Assembly: GCA_037576215.1 (NCBI GenBank)
Contig: JBANDB010000006.1
Location: forward strand, 5,270,001 to 5,334,000
Source: Armillaria gallica
Lineage: Eukaryota > Basidiomycota > Agaricomycetes > Agaricales > Physalacriaceae
Direction: 5' to 3'
DNA: 64,000 bases
Part shown: piece by piece, positions 33,891 through 46,819 of the stretch
Position numbering within the stretch: position 1 is the first letter of the stretch
Layout: every line of letters starts with the position of its first letter
The notes under the pieces: model-generated
What the model saw: the letters and a program-made list of their open reading frames with translations, nothing else
What the model was told of the DNA's origin: nothing
The model's database searches: none
Program-made: the position numbers and the translations under genes

Positions 33891-36800
33891 GGAATACTGC
33901 TGAACGGTCTCTTTTATTGCAGCATTCTTCAGTGTTATTCAGCGGAACTGTACCCTCCGTAAGTAATTGTTCTGGCAATGAACATTGCCCGCGTTCCGCC
34001 AGTAGTCAGCAGCTGTGACAAAGTTACCGGGCTCAGATAGCAACGCTACCTGGCGGCGCTTGTACGTTTATCGATATTGTGTGTCCGAAGAGAAATCTTC
34101 ATGTTTTTCCGCACAGAACAGAAGTGCACGCGATTCGCCTGGAGTATTTGTCTCTTGACATAATGGGGTAAAACTTTGGTCTGTTCCATAGATCTTCAAT
34201 GGCATAACCGTGCGACCTACGATTAAAGCTTCAGCCAGCACATGTGCAGATACTTTATCACTACTGGCCTTCCAATGACCCTGTCATTCGATCAACAAGA
34301 CCAAATCCCAGTAGTGTCGCCTGACATATTACTGCGCCATCACTACCGGTTTTCGACCTCCCACCCAACCCATTCGAGTCTCGAATTTGCCAAGGGGAAG
34401 ATCCTCTTTGATCTTGATCACCAACTAATGGCTTGGAACGCTCAGAGAGATGTACATGAACTTGAAACTGCTCTGGAGGACCACGCTCTAGGGGCGATGT
34501 CCGTACATTCGAAGGGGATGTGACGAGAAGGGAGAGAGGAGCCAATGAAGACATATTGACAATAGGTCTCCGAGGATGGTGGCGTGTTAAGTCGACGGGA
34601 GATGGATGTAGCCAGAACTCAGAAGCGGGGTACTAGTTGCTATCCATCCCTCTGAATGATCGAGCAAATGTTCAGGTGGGCACCACGTGTCTCTTCACAG
34701 TAAAGAGAGCCTCTTCATCTCCACGGCGTATCCTTGGCTGGATAAATCGACGACATCCCCGGAGAACGACGGCCATGTGAGCGATGAGGTGTTTGTTGCG
34801 ATCGTGGCATTTACGTCCAAGATTTTGCAGACTCGTACAGGCATCGCACGAGTCACGCAAGAGGGAACGGAGCGAGTAGTGAGCTCAATGCATGACTTTA
34901 TGATCCCTGCGACCTCTGCCGGCACGAGCACCATTTGCTTGGGGAAACACCTCCGTCATGTGGGTCCTGCGAACTGAAAATCGGTACTCGAAGCTCGCAA
35001 TCGCCGACGATGCCTCTAGATGCACGGTGCGCGCGTTCGATGGCTGGAGGGGAACGGCATGAGATGAAAGACATCGACGAGATGAAAAGGGAAGGCTTAC
35101 ATGGATCTGTCTTATCAAGAAAGGAAGGCCGCATCGTATCTCTCAAATTTCCATGCTAATTTATCTTTCTCCTTCAGCTGAGCTTTGCCAACTGCACTCT
35201 CCAAGCCGGTATCATCTTGATGAGGCGGCGGCGGCGTCGGTAGAACGATGTACGTCGACCTGGAGACGAATGTTAGCTTAGAACGAGGGTAGACGGTCAA
35301 GGTAGATGTACTCGGTAGATGAGTTCCTTCATGATGTTTTCCGCGTCTTCTTCAACCTCCAGTGACTGGACGCCTTCCCATTTCTCATTTGCAAGCACCT
35401 TCCACGTTACTCGCATGAACGCTTCTGGCTCGTCCCACACATTGATAATCGTCTCTACCCCTTACGCATATACGTCCTGGATAAAGTCGAACACGGCCTC
35501 GTATTCTCCTTCAGTTTGCGCGATACAAAGCAAACGTGGAAAGAAGTTGTCGATTATCGTGTACTGGGACTCGTGGAAGAGGTGAAGACCGAGAGAAGCG
35601 CATGGGTGAAAGAGCTAGTCCGCAGATGAAGCAGGTCAGGGCGTTGGTGGAGCTGTGGTGAGACGGCGAAGATTGGAAAAATGGATATGTCCGGCATGGA
35701 CGCGGTGATGCATGTCATGGCGCGAACTGGATCGGGAGATGGAGCACACGCGAATAAGCATGTAGACGTCGTGGTAGCACCATGGTAGTGTCCAGTTGAC
35801 GACCGGCAGATGTGATCAAGGTCACCGACAACACGATTCGAGAAATGTTATTGTTCGAGTCGTTGTGCGAACATGATCAAAATATAACGATTCTTCTTGC
35901 TAGCGTGCCCGGGGTCCGCAGACACTTCATCGTATCGTGCCGGCGAAGGTTCAGAAGGTTCAAACGTTCGAGAATGGAGTTGGTATTGCATGAAGGTCGT
36001 CGAAGAGAAAGAAGCATAGCGTGGGAATGCACAACATGTTCTCTCGCTTTACGTCCTGACGTAAGAATGTTTATCTTTCTTTTTATTTCCTCGTTATCGT
36101 CCGTCACAGTAACTATGGAACACATTTTACGCTCGAGCATGCTGAACCGGCGCCAGACAATGACGCGAGAATCTTGGAATTCATCGAAAGAACTTCAAAG
36201 AAGGTATATATGAATTTTAGCATGCACTGATTCACAATACCTGAAGGGCACAACACATCCATCAGTGTTCTGCCCGACATCTGCACCTTTCTCGCCTTCT
36301 GTCTGCTCCCCCCTCGAGTAAAGTTATACCCTTCCGTTCTAACACAGAATACGTTTGGCCTTGGGCAGCGCCAGAAGCATCGCCGACAATCGCTCAAGAA
36401 CCAGCGTCTTCTAGTTCCATTCTCGTACCACTTCCACTGCCGACTCCCTATGACCGGCTCATAGGAGTAACGATGGCGAGCAAGGCGCGATTCCGCGGTG
36501 GACTTGCGTGGCTAGGATCAACGATGGAGCGGAGCAGAGAAGCACGAGGGCAGTCGGGAGCAAGTGGATCACAATGTCGGACGAGGAGGGAAGCGGTGCC
36601 AGGCTTCGTAAGCTCTGCTTTTCCTGCCACTGTCGTCTACGATCATCAAAGTGCTTGGTAGCAAACACAGTCTGGGTGGAAGGAGTATTGGTGCATTGAG
36701 AGAATGACAACTGGCACAGGACACTGTATTCGGAGCCGAGCTTCCCTCACGACCAGATCTATCGTCGATGTCTTTGAAAGAGGGCTTGCTTTAGAATAAA

Positions 36801-38912
36801 GGCGCGCTTCGCTTGTATTTCCTTCGTAGAGACAGAAAACACCTATTGGAACGCAGTGTGAGATCGAGCCAAGAAGTCAAGCAACTAGGATACGTACGGT
36901 GGGTATCCTTCAGCCAGATAAGACGAAGACGTCTTCACCAATGCTGATCGTTGCCTTCGAAACGTCGGCGACACAAAGCGGTTCGTTGGAAGTATCCTTC
37001 GATCCAAAATGACGGGGTTTACATACCTATCGGCTTGTTGATGATGGTGGGGAGCCGAGCCATCGACTTTACCTCTATATCACAGGAAGATCCGGCGGAT
37101 CAACAACAGGACCCCTCAGCGATTGACGCTGCCCCCACATACACCGAGCTCTATACCATCTGCACGTAAAGCTTTGATGGCTTAGTATAAGGGGAAGGGG
37201 GGTACAACCCCAAGTCGAAGGCGATGACGGAGTTTGGCCTTCACCATCGTAGCCAATGTAGCAAGCTGATGAGAGGACCGTCTCCCTGAAGCATGCACCT
37301 CGCGACGACGGGACACCATCGAAAGGAGGGGCAAACAACTCTCGACTAAGCCACGTATGCGCTAACCACGCTCGAATTTCCTGTCCCAGACCATAATCCT
37401 TTCTCTTCTTCAGGCCACATCGGAGCTACGGTCTTCGACTTCGACGTAGTTGGCCATCGGATAGCACATGCTCGCGCAGCAAAGATGACAGCATCCGTGT
37501 ATTCGGAGAGATGCGTGATGAGAGGATATTAGAAATGAAGCAGGTGAACAGAGTCAGGTTCTTGGCTGTGAAATCGCGCCTTGAAGTGCATAGGTTGAAG
37601 CATGGAGGTATGCGAAACGGTGAGAAATGAGCCATGAATGTAGGAAGATAAGACGGTATGCGCCCCTTCTGATTATGGCCGAGCCTGGCAGAAGGACACG
37701 TCAGGTCTAGACACGAGATTCGAAACGATAAGGATACGCACTGTATGTTCCCTCAGTTAAAAAATCGCCATCTTCACCTCTGCGCCGTATCCTTGACCGG
37801 AGACAAAAGGACGGTATCTCTTCACACGATGAGGATGCGAGGATGGCGTGTTGCGACCGTCGCAAGTATTTACAGGTATGCATATCGTATCACGAAGGAG
37901 GTAAAGATGCGAGCTCGATACATGGCGTCCCGCTGGCACTGCGAGCATCTCCGACGTTTCCAGCTAGTCGAGAGGCCGACGTTGTCATGAATTTGTGGAA
38001 TGCAGAGTTAGGAGTCCGTGAATGGCTGAGGTTTGGATGTGTAAACGCAGGTGAACGGGGGCAGGTCTTTTGAGTTCTCAGTAAGATATCGACGAGGAAA
38101 GAAGAGAAAGCTTACAACATGACAATGCGGACAAGCAGATCACCACAGTCGTCTCAGTCGTCTGCATACAAAATAGGTGTATTGGGTGTTGTCGAAGAAG
38201 AAATGTTGGCCCTAGTGTCGGTTGTCCAGGCTGCTGCACATATTCCCTTCAGCGAGGCTCCGCCGGTTGTTTTCCCTGAGGCTGACGATTGACAATCGAT
38301 GATGCAGGAAACTAGGTGGCCGAGGACGATGGGACTGGGCGAGGCTGACCAGTAGAGTGAGAGAGCACAGGGCGTTCGACAAGAGGAAAAGAGGCCCCTG
38401 CAACGGATGACTTTCCGTATCCTTCGCCGCTGTCGGGGTCCAGCATAGTTGTCGGCACGTATTGCTTGTTGCCGATGGAAGGAGTAGGGGAACGCTTCAG
38501 GGCTTGGAAGAACAAAGCGGCCGTCATAATGGCAGTAGCGATCCTTTCGCATAATAAGAACACAAAGAAGGGAAATCAAGAAAGGACGCACGATTCCTAC
38601 GCAGTTCTGATTCGCTCAGGAGTGAACGTGTATGAATACAAAACCACCCGCGTTCAACCGCCCTCGCCACCGCCTCGGATTCCCGCAAATTCTTGTAGTT
38701 CTTGGTCTACGGGTTCAAACGTCCAGAAGTGGATTCTTCGCCGGAGAAAGAATGGGGCAGGACGCGATACAAATGTCAGGTAGTGGCTGAAAGTGGTCAA
38801 GTGACGGAGCGTGGGGAAACTTGCCTCGCGGCCATCCGGATACATGCCAATGCAACGTGCTTGTCTCTTCAACTCGTACCCTCACCATCAACCGTACATT
38901 GTAGTAACAACA
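33891..38912. other. 5-kb gene-poor region with decayed coding traces
   Basis: No intact gene identified. A decayed minus-strand gene lies at about 35240-35830. Two stretches (34695-34830 and 37760-37905) share order and wording (TCTTCATCTCCACGGCGTATC / TCTTCACCTCTGCGCCGTATC, then diverged GATGAGG..GTGTTGCGATCGT blocks), suggesting old duplicated copies. A minus-strand frame near 38560-38310 starts with a hydrophobic stretch (ERIATAIMTAALFFQALK) and could be the end of a membrane protein. None is firm enough to call a gene. Confidence 0.4.
35240..35830 (-). pseudogene. Decayed gene of unknown family
   Basis: The minus strand reads as credible protein over about 85 residues. It includes HESQYTIIDNFFPRLLCIAQ, EYEAVFDFIQDVYA, then an in-frame TAA, then IINVWDEPEAFMRVTWKVLA and LEVEEDAENIMKELIYR. 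A GTACAT..CCAG intron could follow, leading to a short last exon. Upstream reading (HQRPDLLHLRTSSFTHALL) is in a shifted frame. The single stop and frame change suggest recent loss, or an unrecognised intron. The family was not recognised. Confidence 0.35.
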
Positions 38913-41900
38913 ATGCAAGCATCATCTCAACCTCTTACTCAGTCTCCAAGTACGGTGGCGTCGGATCGATCTGCGATCCTTACGCCTCCAAATCTCGCTC
39001 CTGATGATACGGACTGGATCTCAAACGCCGTCTCGTTTTCAAGGTGCTTGCTGGTGCGGGTGAACTCGATCCCTCGAACATCGCAAAGACAATTGCGAAT
39101 ATTGCTCTCCCAATCTTGGAGCTGGCTCAGGTGCGAATCTAGGTCCCTGTACAACCATAATGCATGCTAAAAGACTTGTGTCATTCAGGATAATAAGAAA
39201 GCTCGTGGTGAGGTCAAGGATACTATCAAGTACCTCGACGAGATGCTCCGCTCTGTCTCCGAAGAGATCAAGGTACTTCAGGAAGGCGGATCCCCAATGG
39301 ATGCTTCAACTCGCCCGCTGGTGCGTCTACAGCAAATGGGTGACGAATTCATCAGGTCCTTCTCTCCCTTTGGTCTTGTTACGAGTAAGAGGACTGATTT
39401 CTGCCATCATCAGTCACCTCAAGGTTTTGAAGGATGATTTGAACAAGATCTATGGGAAGTCTGGGTTCCGGGCGATGATAAAGAGACCATTCCAGAGCAA
39501 GGCTATCCTGGATTGTATTGATCAGCATAAGGTGTATGTCAAGGAGGCTCGAGACAAGTTTGTTGTATGTTTTCACTGCTGATTCATGAGAGATGTATTG
39601 ATCTTGACCAAGGAAACTGCTGTTTTCTCTGTGATTGGGCAGGTTAAAGAGGTTGATGCAAAGGTTACTGTCATTTATGATCATGTGGTAAATATTCTCA
39701 TTAGTGTTCCATCAATGTATGCTAACATTCTCATAGATGAGTCCTTCCAAGATTCAACCTGTCAAGTATGTCTCTATATATTCTCCAAAGTATAAAAGTT
39801 CTTATAATAGTCCACTGATTAGCAGTGTTATGCCTCTGCTGTTCCTCCACCAGCTCCATCTGTTTTTTAGGTAGAGATGACTTAGTCCAAGAAGGCATAG
39901 CCAATCTTCTTGCAGACTCTCCTAGTTCCATCATTATTATGGGATTTGGTGGCATGGGCAAAACATCTCTAGCCTTGAAAATACTGAATGATGAAGCTGT
40001 ACAGGCCAAATATGAGGCTCAAAGATACTTTATTCCTTGTGATATAGTCTGCAATGTTGAGCCTACTATGGAAGCTTTATTGCAGACTGTGATAAAGTTA
40101 ATAAAGTTGGAATTTACAAGTGATGCAGTGAAACAGCTGCATACTATATCTAAACCAACAATTTTGATTTTGATAACTTTGAGACTCTTTGGAACAATAG
40201 TGAAGATCAATATAGAATTCAAATGATTTTGGAGCAGTTGAATTCTATCAAACAGATTACTTTGGTGATTACAATAAGAGGAACTGTTGCTCCAACTGAT
40301 AATATTGATTGGTTAATACTACCACATAATGGTCTATCATCATTAGATGAGTCTATATCATTGGACATCTTTAGTACTATCTCGAGACATGCTATTGATG
40401 AAAAAGCAGTCAAAGAACTAGTAAAGGAATTAGATGGATGGCCATTAGCTATCATGTTGATGGCTTGCCAAGCAAAAACTCTTGCTCCAAAGACACTTCT
40501 TAAGAGCTGGCATAAAGAGAAAACTTTATTATTAGAAAAACCTGGAGCTCAATCTCATGATTATCAAGTGTTGATATTTCAATCAAAATTACACTTCAAT
40601 CATCATTGCTTTCATTGAAACCAAATACATTGAAGCTGTTAAGTGTAATGTGTTATTTGCCTGATGGAATTCCAACATGGGATAGTTTAATATATAAAAT
40701 ACTACCAAAGATTTCTGAACAAAGTTCAATCATATTAAGATTATTACAATCTGGAATTATATATCAGGATAACAAGGAAGGGTTGAAATTATTATCACCT
40801 ATTCAGGAATATCTTAAGACATATTTTCTAAAGCCAGATACAGATATAAAAAATCAAATTTGCCTCTTCTATATAGGTGAAATAAATAATGATAGCTTCA
40901 AATATCCAAGTTTAGGAGATAAGACAAAATTTGGTGTTTTACATTCTAAGAATATTGAATGGATATCATATAGGCTTCTAGATAATGATATCAGTGAAAA
41001 ACATTTGACAACAATTTATAACTTCTGTCATTTTCAATATACAATCTGGGATTCAGATGGACTATTGAGAAAAGTAATATCTGTAGCAAAACAGAAAAAT
41101 ATGCAAAATTTATATGCATCTGCACTGCTCTTGTTAAGCAAAAGGTATTGGCTAATTGATCAAAACAAGTTAGCACTAGAATATATAGATGAAGCTATGC
41201 AGATTTTTAAAAATATTGGAGACACTCTTGGAGTAGCACAGTGTTTGCAAAGTTTGGGAGAGATTTTGAGAATGTCAGATCAATACTCAGAAGCAACTGC
41301 CAAGCTGGAGAAAGCTATGCAGATGTTTGAAGACATTGGAGATTCTCTTGGGACAGCACAGTGTTTGCAAAGCTTGGGAGATATTTTGAGAATGTCAGAT
41401 CAATACTCAGAAGCAACTGCCAAGCTGGAGAAAGCTATGCAGATGTTTGAAGACATTGGAGATTCTCTTGGGACAGCACAGTGTTTGCAAAGGTTGGGAG
41501 AAATTTTGAGAATGTCATATCAATACTCAGAAGCAACTGCCAAGCTGGAGAAAGCTATGCAGATGTTTGAAGACATTGGATATTCTCTTGGGATAGCACA
41601 GTGTTTGCAAAGCTTGGGAGATATTTTGAGAATGTCAGATCAATACTCAGAAGCAACTGCCAAGCTGGAGAAAGCTATGCAGATGTTTGAAAACATTGGA
41701 CATTCTCTTGGGATAGCACAGTGTTTGCAAAGCTTGGGAGATATTTTGCGAATGTCAGATCAATACTCAGAAGCAACTGCTAAGCTGGAGAAAGCTATGC
41801 AGATATTTGAAGACATTGGAGATTCTCTTGGGACAGCACAGTGTTTGCAAAGCTTGGGAGGTATTTTGCGAATGTCAAATCAATACTCAGAAGCAACTGC

Positions 41901-42100
41901 TAAGCTGGAGAAAGCTATGCAGATATTTGAAGACATTGGAGATTCTCTTGGGACAGCACAGTGTTTGCAAAGCTTGAGAAATATTTTGTAAATGTCAAAT
42001 CAATACTCAAAAGCAACTATCAAATTAGAGGAAGCTATGCAGATGTTTGAAGACATTGGACATTTTTATGAGGCAGCATAGTGTTTGCATAGTCGGAGCC
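38913..42100 (+). pseudogene. NLR-like NB-ARC/TPR protein gene with frameshifts
   Basis: The ATG at 38913 (MQASSQPLTQSPSTVASD) leads to a helical N-terminal region (KVLAGAGELDPSNIAKTIAN, VKDTIKYLDEMLRSVSEEI) like the four-helix-bundle effector domains of fungal NLRs. Then comes an NB-ARC region: FLGRDDLVQEGIANLL, the P-loop IIIMGFGGMGKTSLALKIL, a Walker B strand, LKLLSVMCYLPDGIPTW, and C-terminal TPRs. Reading frame breaks by one base near 39033, near 40165 in the Walker B segment and near 40570. The TPR frame stops at 41989-41991 while repeats continue to about 42090. STAND proteins of this type act in fungal self/non-self recognition and cell death. From about 39.56 kb on the gene is AT-rich and nearly free of CpG. 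Unrecognised introns could explain part of the frame changes, but the pattern fits a pseudogene. Confidence 0.7.
41209..42090 (+). repeat. 120-bp-period TPR repeat array
   Basis: At least seven units of 120 bp (40 residues; QCLQSLGDILRMSDQYSEAT then AKLEKAMQMFEDIGDSL) run in phase from about 41209. Most units differ by only a few bases; later units read ATATTTGAAG and GCGAATG in place of ATGTTTGAAG and GAGAATG. An eighth, clearly diverged unit lies at about 42000-42090. Spacing and the A-x-x-L/Y pattern fit tetratricopeptide repeats. The near identity shows recent expansion or gene conversion. Confidence 0.88.
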
Positions 42101-43579
42101 TTTTACAAGTGTCAGATGTCAGACCTGTGTTGGAGACATACCAAATAGATAAAGTGTAAGGACTCTTTGACTTATTGTATGATATAAATAGACACTCTTA
42201 TCTCTCAGTATGATTTACAGACTTTACAGACTCTTTCTAAGTAGTTAATAACTCATGCAACTCATTGTAGTTAAGATTAGATATCTGACTCATGATTATG
42301 CAGACTTGACTTATACTTGTAGAGGTATATAAAGCTTGTAAGGCTGATACAATCAACTCTTTTTTTCAACTCTATACTTGTGCACCCTTATAATTTTAAA
42401 CCTGTGTCAGGCTAGAGGGAGCACTAACTTGGTTTTGTTAAAACACCAGCCATTTCAAGTTATTCAAGCCTGTATCTTTGGACATTGCCAGCTAAATCTT
42501 TTAGGGATTATCTGCCTTAATTAGCCATATACTGTATCATTTTAACCATAAATTCAGCCAGGGTGAGATATTAGGACTTATGTGGAAGTTTATTCAGTCA
42601 ACCAAGTTCAGCTCCAGATGATCATTATTGGCTTAGTATATTGTTTGGATAACAAAATTAGACAAAAGAGACTCTTAAATCATCTTGAGGACCACCAAAT
42701 ACTTTTGGAGATTTTTGCACATGTATAGTTAAAAATAGCACTTTTTGAAATGTTAGTTCAGACCCCCTTGTTAGGCATTATGATACATGAATTTGGTTCA
42801 GTTTGAGGGAGTCTATTAGATGTTAGATGAACTTATAGTTGAAATGATACAGTAAACAAGACCTTTTAGATGTTACTAGTCTTGACCAGCTATTCACACC
42901 ACTATCCTAATCAATTGATACTTTGTCTGTTAAGACTTATGGGAGTGGTCTCAATTGAATCGTAAAAGCTGTGAAATGGGTTACATTAATCTTAGTTAGA
43001 ATCAGCACACTTCAAGTTCTGAGATCTACAAGAGAGTATTCATAATGATCTTGTGCCAATGAAGGATGTCAGTGGTGTCTTAGTTCTATAAGTAGCTTAG
43101 ATAACTACAAGAGTGAACAGGATAAGATGAGCATACTAGTTGAGTACACTTTTAATACTTTACAAGACTGTTTTAATTCAACTTCAAGTCACATTTTCCT
43201 CTGGTCTGAAACAGGTCCAATTTTTAAGGTAGGCACAGTTAGAGAGGTAGAAAAGTAAGTAATTATTTCTTAGCTATCTAGCTACTTATATAGTACACTA
43301 CTGAGTCATGGTTAGTGTTGCTGTGGCATGGCTAAATATGGTGTGCAGGCCGAGCCAAGCCACAATAAGCCTAGCCAAGCTGTAAATTTAGCTCATGGCT
43401 AAAAACAGCTTGGAGCTGAGTTTAAGCTGGTGCACATGGCTCATGCTTGGCTTCACCATGGCTGAATACCAAGTTAGGACAGCGAATGTGTTATCTCCTT
43501 TCTTCTTCTTTTCTTCATTGTCATACTCCCATCCATCATCTATACAATGTGGAATCCCTTTCATTATTCTGTAGCCTTG
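42101..43579. other. AT-rich noncoding DNA, CpG-depleted
   Basis: No open frame of note. CpG is almost absent. At 43320-43470 a cluster of AGCCA and TGGCT words in both orientations resembles subterminal transposon repeats. The left target duplication (CCTTG, 43575-43579) of the gypsy element ends the region. Confidence 0.5.
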
Positions 43580-43934
43580 TGTTACGATTTATTCATTTTC
43601 TTTACCTAAGTGCCTCTTATCTTATCTTATTTTGGCACTTATCTTATCTTATCCTTAGGATCTGCGACTCCACAGAGCCTTTACATTGCTATACAGTCAC
43701 ACTCGCCTGATGTGTACTTTCTTATTCACTTTCTAACATGGTGTATGTATTATTAGGACCCTCACTTTAGTATATAAGTAGTGTACTCAAAGCTGTATAT
43801 TCATACCAAACCACATTCATTCTCACTAAGTGCTGAAGTGTTAGTCTTGATCTCCAATCACCACAAGACTCAACGGTGACTATATGAACACGATACAGCC
43901 ATTGTTTACTCTTGATTGGTGTTTGGGTCTTACA
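43580..43934 (+). repeat. 5' LTR of dead gypsy copy 1
   Basis: Shares TTATC direct repeats, TATATAAGTAG and the 3' TTGGTGTTTGGGTCTTACA-type end with the right LTR. It lacks the block containing the GCTTTGAGCTAA self-primer motif and a second block after GTGTACTTT. Confidence 0.9.
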
Positions 43935-43975
43935 ATTAGCTGAAAGCTTCCCTAGGCTCCTTAATCAGAGCCTTC

Positions 43976-45006
43976 ATGACGAACACAGCAACCAACATCA
44001 TTTTCAGAACTTCCATAGGCATAGGCAGTGCCCACTTGGCAGCCACAGTTATTCTCGCAGTATGACAATGTAGGGGACAAGCCCAACCCATTACAATCAA
44101 CCAAATTGTAAACCCCCCCCCATCCCCAACAATGGCATCCCACTCCAGCAGCAGCCATCCATCGTCACACCCATACCGCAATGACTGATCCCGATCCACA
44201 ACTTCGCTGGAGTCAACTTGGAAGAGGTCTCTTCTGAGTTGACTCCTCCCATCATCCCAGAAAGAAGGCCTTCTACCCCTCCCTAAAGGTGCGAGCCTAT
44301 CATCATCATCACCCCCACCAGTTCTGCTGACTCTGCCCCATATGCCCCTCAATCTCTCACACCCAGCAACTACGCCTGTCTTGCAGAGCGAAATGCAGCA
44401 GATGAGGCAGCAAGGGGACTCGAAGTGGGCCGAGACACCAGACCCGTCTCCCCCCTCAGTGCCCACAGCTATGATCCTTGGGCTCACAGGGACCACGCTA
44501 CAACACCAGCAGCCCTGATTACCCCCAACAAGTTTTGGGACAATCTTACCATTCCATACAGTGCCTACTTCCCCTCCAACAGTGGCTCCCCTGATCACAG
44601 AACCCCTCCCCCGACTGGCTACAGGCATGTCCAGTTCTGGGACCAGCCCATACCGGCCCAGCAGCAGGCACTCAAGCCTGTACCAATCATTGAGGAACCC
44701 ATCGCTGGTCCCTCCTGTCCCAGGAGCCATGGTCCCTTTGGCCATGCCTACTGGCGAAACATCGACGAGCAGCATCTCGCACCCCCACGCCTCCGGTCCG
44801 TTCAGGAGATCAACAATGACACCCTTAGGTACCGTGTTGATGAGCACGGGGAGACCATTCAGCTGAGCAAGGGAAGCGACACTGCCACCGAAGGACTCCC
44901 TGAGGTGGAGTATATTGACGGCATCCACAGAAGTTCACCTGAGTCGTTCGACATCCCGACACTCCATGCAACCAACCCTGACGCTCCCAGCAATGACACT
45001 TTCTAA
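43976..45006 (+). pseudogene. ORF0 remnant of gypsy copy 1
   Basis: Starts MTNTATNIIFRTSIGIGSAH, matching the membrane-anchor start of the intact ORF0 at 54512. It is broken by TGA right after VILAV, then is open from 44425 with GRDTRPV, FWDNLTIPYSAYFPS and EEPIAGPSCPRS. It ends TAA at 45004-45006, at the same place relative to gag as in the intact copy. It overlaps gag in another frame. Confidence 0.65.
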
Positions 45007-46480
45007 TGCCATCAAATTCTATGAAAATAACAGAGATGAAATACCAGCAGAAGTAAGACAGGCAGACTACCACGACCTATATAATTTCTTTGCCTATGAA
45101 ATACCTTTTATTCCAGCTTGGGGAGAAACCCAAGCTGGAAATGACTATTTTATGAGAAAGCAAAGGGACCTCCCAGCAGATGACATCCTACAGTATGAGG
45201 CAGAGTGAAATGCTCGCTTCCTGTGAAACGAAATACACCCAGACACCACCATGAGGCCCCTCACCCCTTATGAAGAAGCCACAGCCGAAATTGAGATCCA
45301 GGAACCAATGCTGGATGCTCCATCAGTAGCACTGCCCTGAGCACCAGTTGGTGCCTTCTCTTACGTCAGAGGACAAGCACTGCTAGGGACATACCAATGT
45401 AGATACCTACCATTCGCTGGGGCTGGTCCCAGGGATGCTGGCAGATCAGGAGGCGGATCAGGAGATGGACCACCAGGACCTCCTGCCACATCTCAGAGGT
45501 GGGCGCTTCCACAATATCCTGCTCCACCACAACCTCCAGACCCACCAGCACCCTGGGTACTAGCTGAAGGACAGGTCACCCCCTATGACGAATTCAAACC
45601 CAGAATTCTAAAAGAGGTCAACAACTTCAAAGGGGATTCTGGCGACATCACCTGGTTCTTCCTAAAGTGTGAATTACACTTCAACGTATCCAACCGGCAC
45701 TTCCGACACCATCCCCACAAAGTAATCTTCTGCATTTCGCGACTCGCCAAAGATGCTGGGACATGGTGGGAATTGTGCACCAAAATTATAGGCAGGAATG
45801 CGGATGGAGTACAGCTATATCCCACCTATGAAGACTTCAAAACAGAGCTCAGTGCGAGGTTTCGGAAGGATGCCGATGCCCAGATAAAATACACACAGTG
45901 GGAGAAGCTCAGGCAGACAACCTACCAAGATGGCGACCAATTCTTCCAGAAATTTGAAGAACTGGCCTATCATGCCAGAGTCTGCAACAACAAGCAAGTA
46001 ATGCTCCACCAGATCAAGAAAGCCACCCACAACATGAGCAAAAACACCATATACTCGGCTGATGGAGAGGTACCAACTGCCTATGACAGGTGGAAGGCTC
46101 GCCTACTTCGTATCAATTATAACTGGCAGCTCAAACAGGCAGAAGGCACCATGGCAGGTTGAACCGACTCCAAGCCACAAATACAGAAGGCGACCACACC
46201 CCAGAAGGGTGGTCAAACAGCAACTACCATACCAACAACGACAATGGCAACGGAAATGACATATGGAGGACACAGTGCACCAATGGATATTGACACAGCC
46301 AGGGCAGCAGCAAAGTGCTTCCAATGTGGCAAACTAGGCCACTTCAAGCATGACTGCCCTAACATGCCAAAAACCAGGGAAGAGGCAATATGCTGTCTCA
46401 ACTATTACTGGGACAAACATCCAACAGAAGAAAAAACCCTCTCATTGATTGAAGAGGTAAAAGAGAGCACCGAGGAGTAA
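44132..46480 (+). pseudogene. gag: gag pseudogene of gypsy copy 1
   Basis: MASHSSSSHPSSHPYRND corresponds to the start of the intact gag, with TGA stops where that copy has CGA. It keeps YRPSSRHSSLY, MTLSNAIKFYENN, the capsid-like region and a CCHC knuckle, CFQCGKLGHFKHDC, at about 46317. Stops occur after the ILQYEAE segment and elsewhere. Confidence 0.8.
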
Positions 46481-46819
46481 ATGATTTGAATTACTCGGCC
46501 AAGGACTTAGTTCCAACTGGTACGCCTGCCCTGCCTATTACATGTACTTATAGATCTGTAGTATCTACCGCACATTCAAATATACCCGTGGCTATGACTT
46601 CCAGACCAGGAACTAAGCAAGAATCAACAGGAGGAGCCACAATAGTCAAGCTACCGGCTAAACATTTGGCGAGTAACCTATTACAGGCGAAAGCATCAAA
46701 CAACAAGTCACCTACCATAGTGACACCCATCATAACGGTCTGACTGGATGGGGCAGGGGAACAAGTGCTGAGCACCCCCCTGGCAAAATGGCTCTACAGA
46801 GTCCTGCCTTGCAGGGAGT

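Noticed and set aside
34242..34554. Overlapping frames on both strands near the SDR promoter side
   Set aside because: Neither strand gives a familiar protein; open reading on both strands suggests chance or base composition.
36450..36710. Cys-containing frames (LCFSCHCRLRSS) that might be a zinc finger
   Set aside because: Ligand spacing fits no common finger and the frame ends soon after; no supporting flanking sequence.
41209..42090. Regular 120-bp repeats that could suggest a satellite or CRISPR-like array
   Set aside because: The repeats are in frame, encode TPR motifs and have no spacers; the genome is eukaryotic.
43936..44928. Long minus-strand open frame of 330 codons
   Set aside because: It lies antisense to ORF0/gag of the dead gypsy element, has no domain, and exists because CpG loss changed stop usage; the plus strand explains the DNA.
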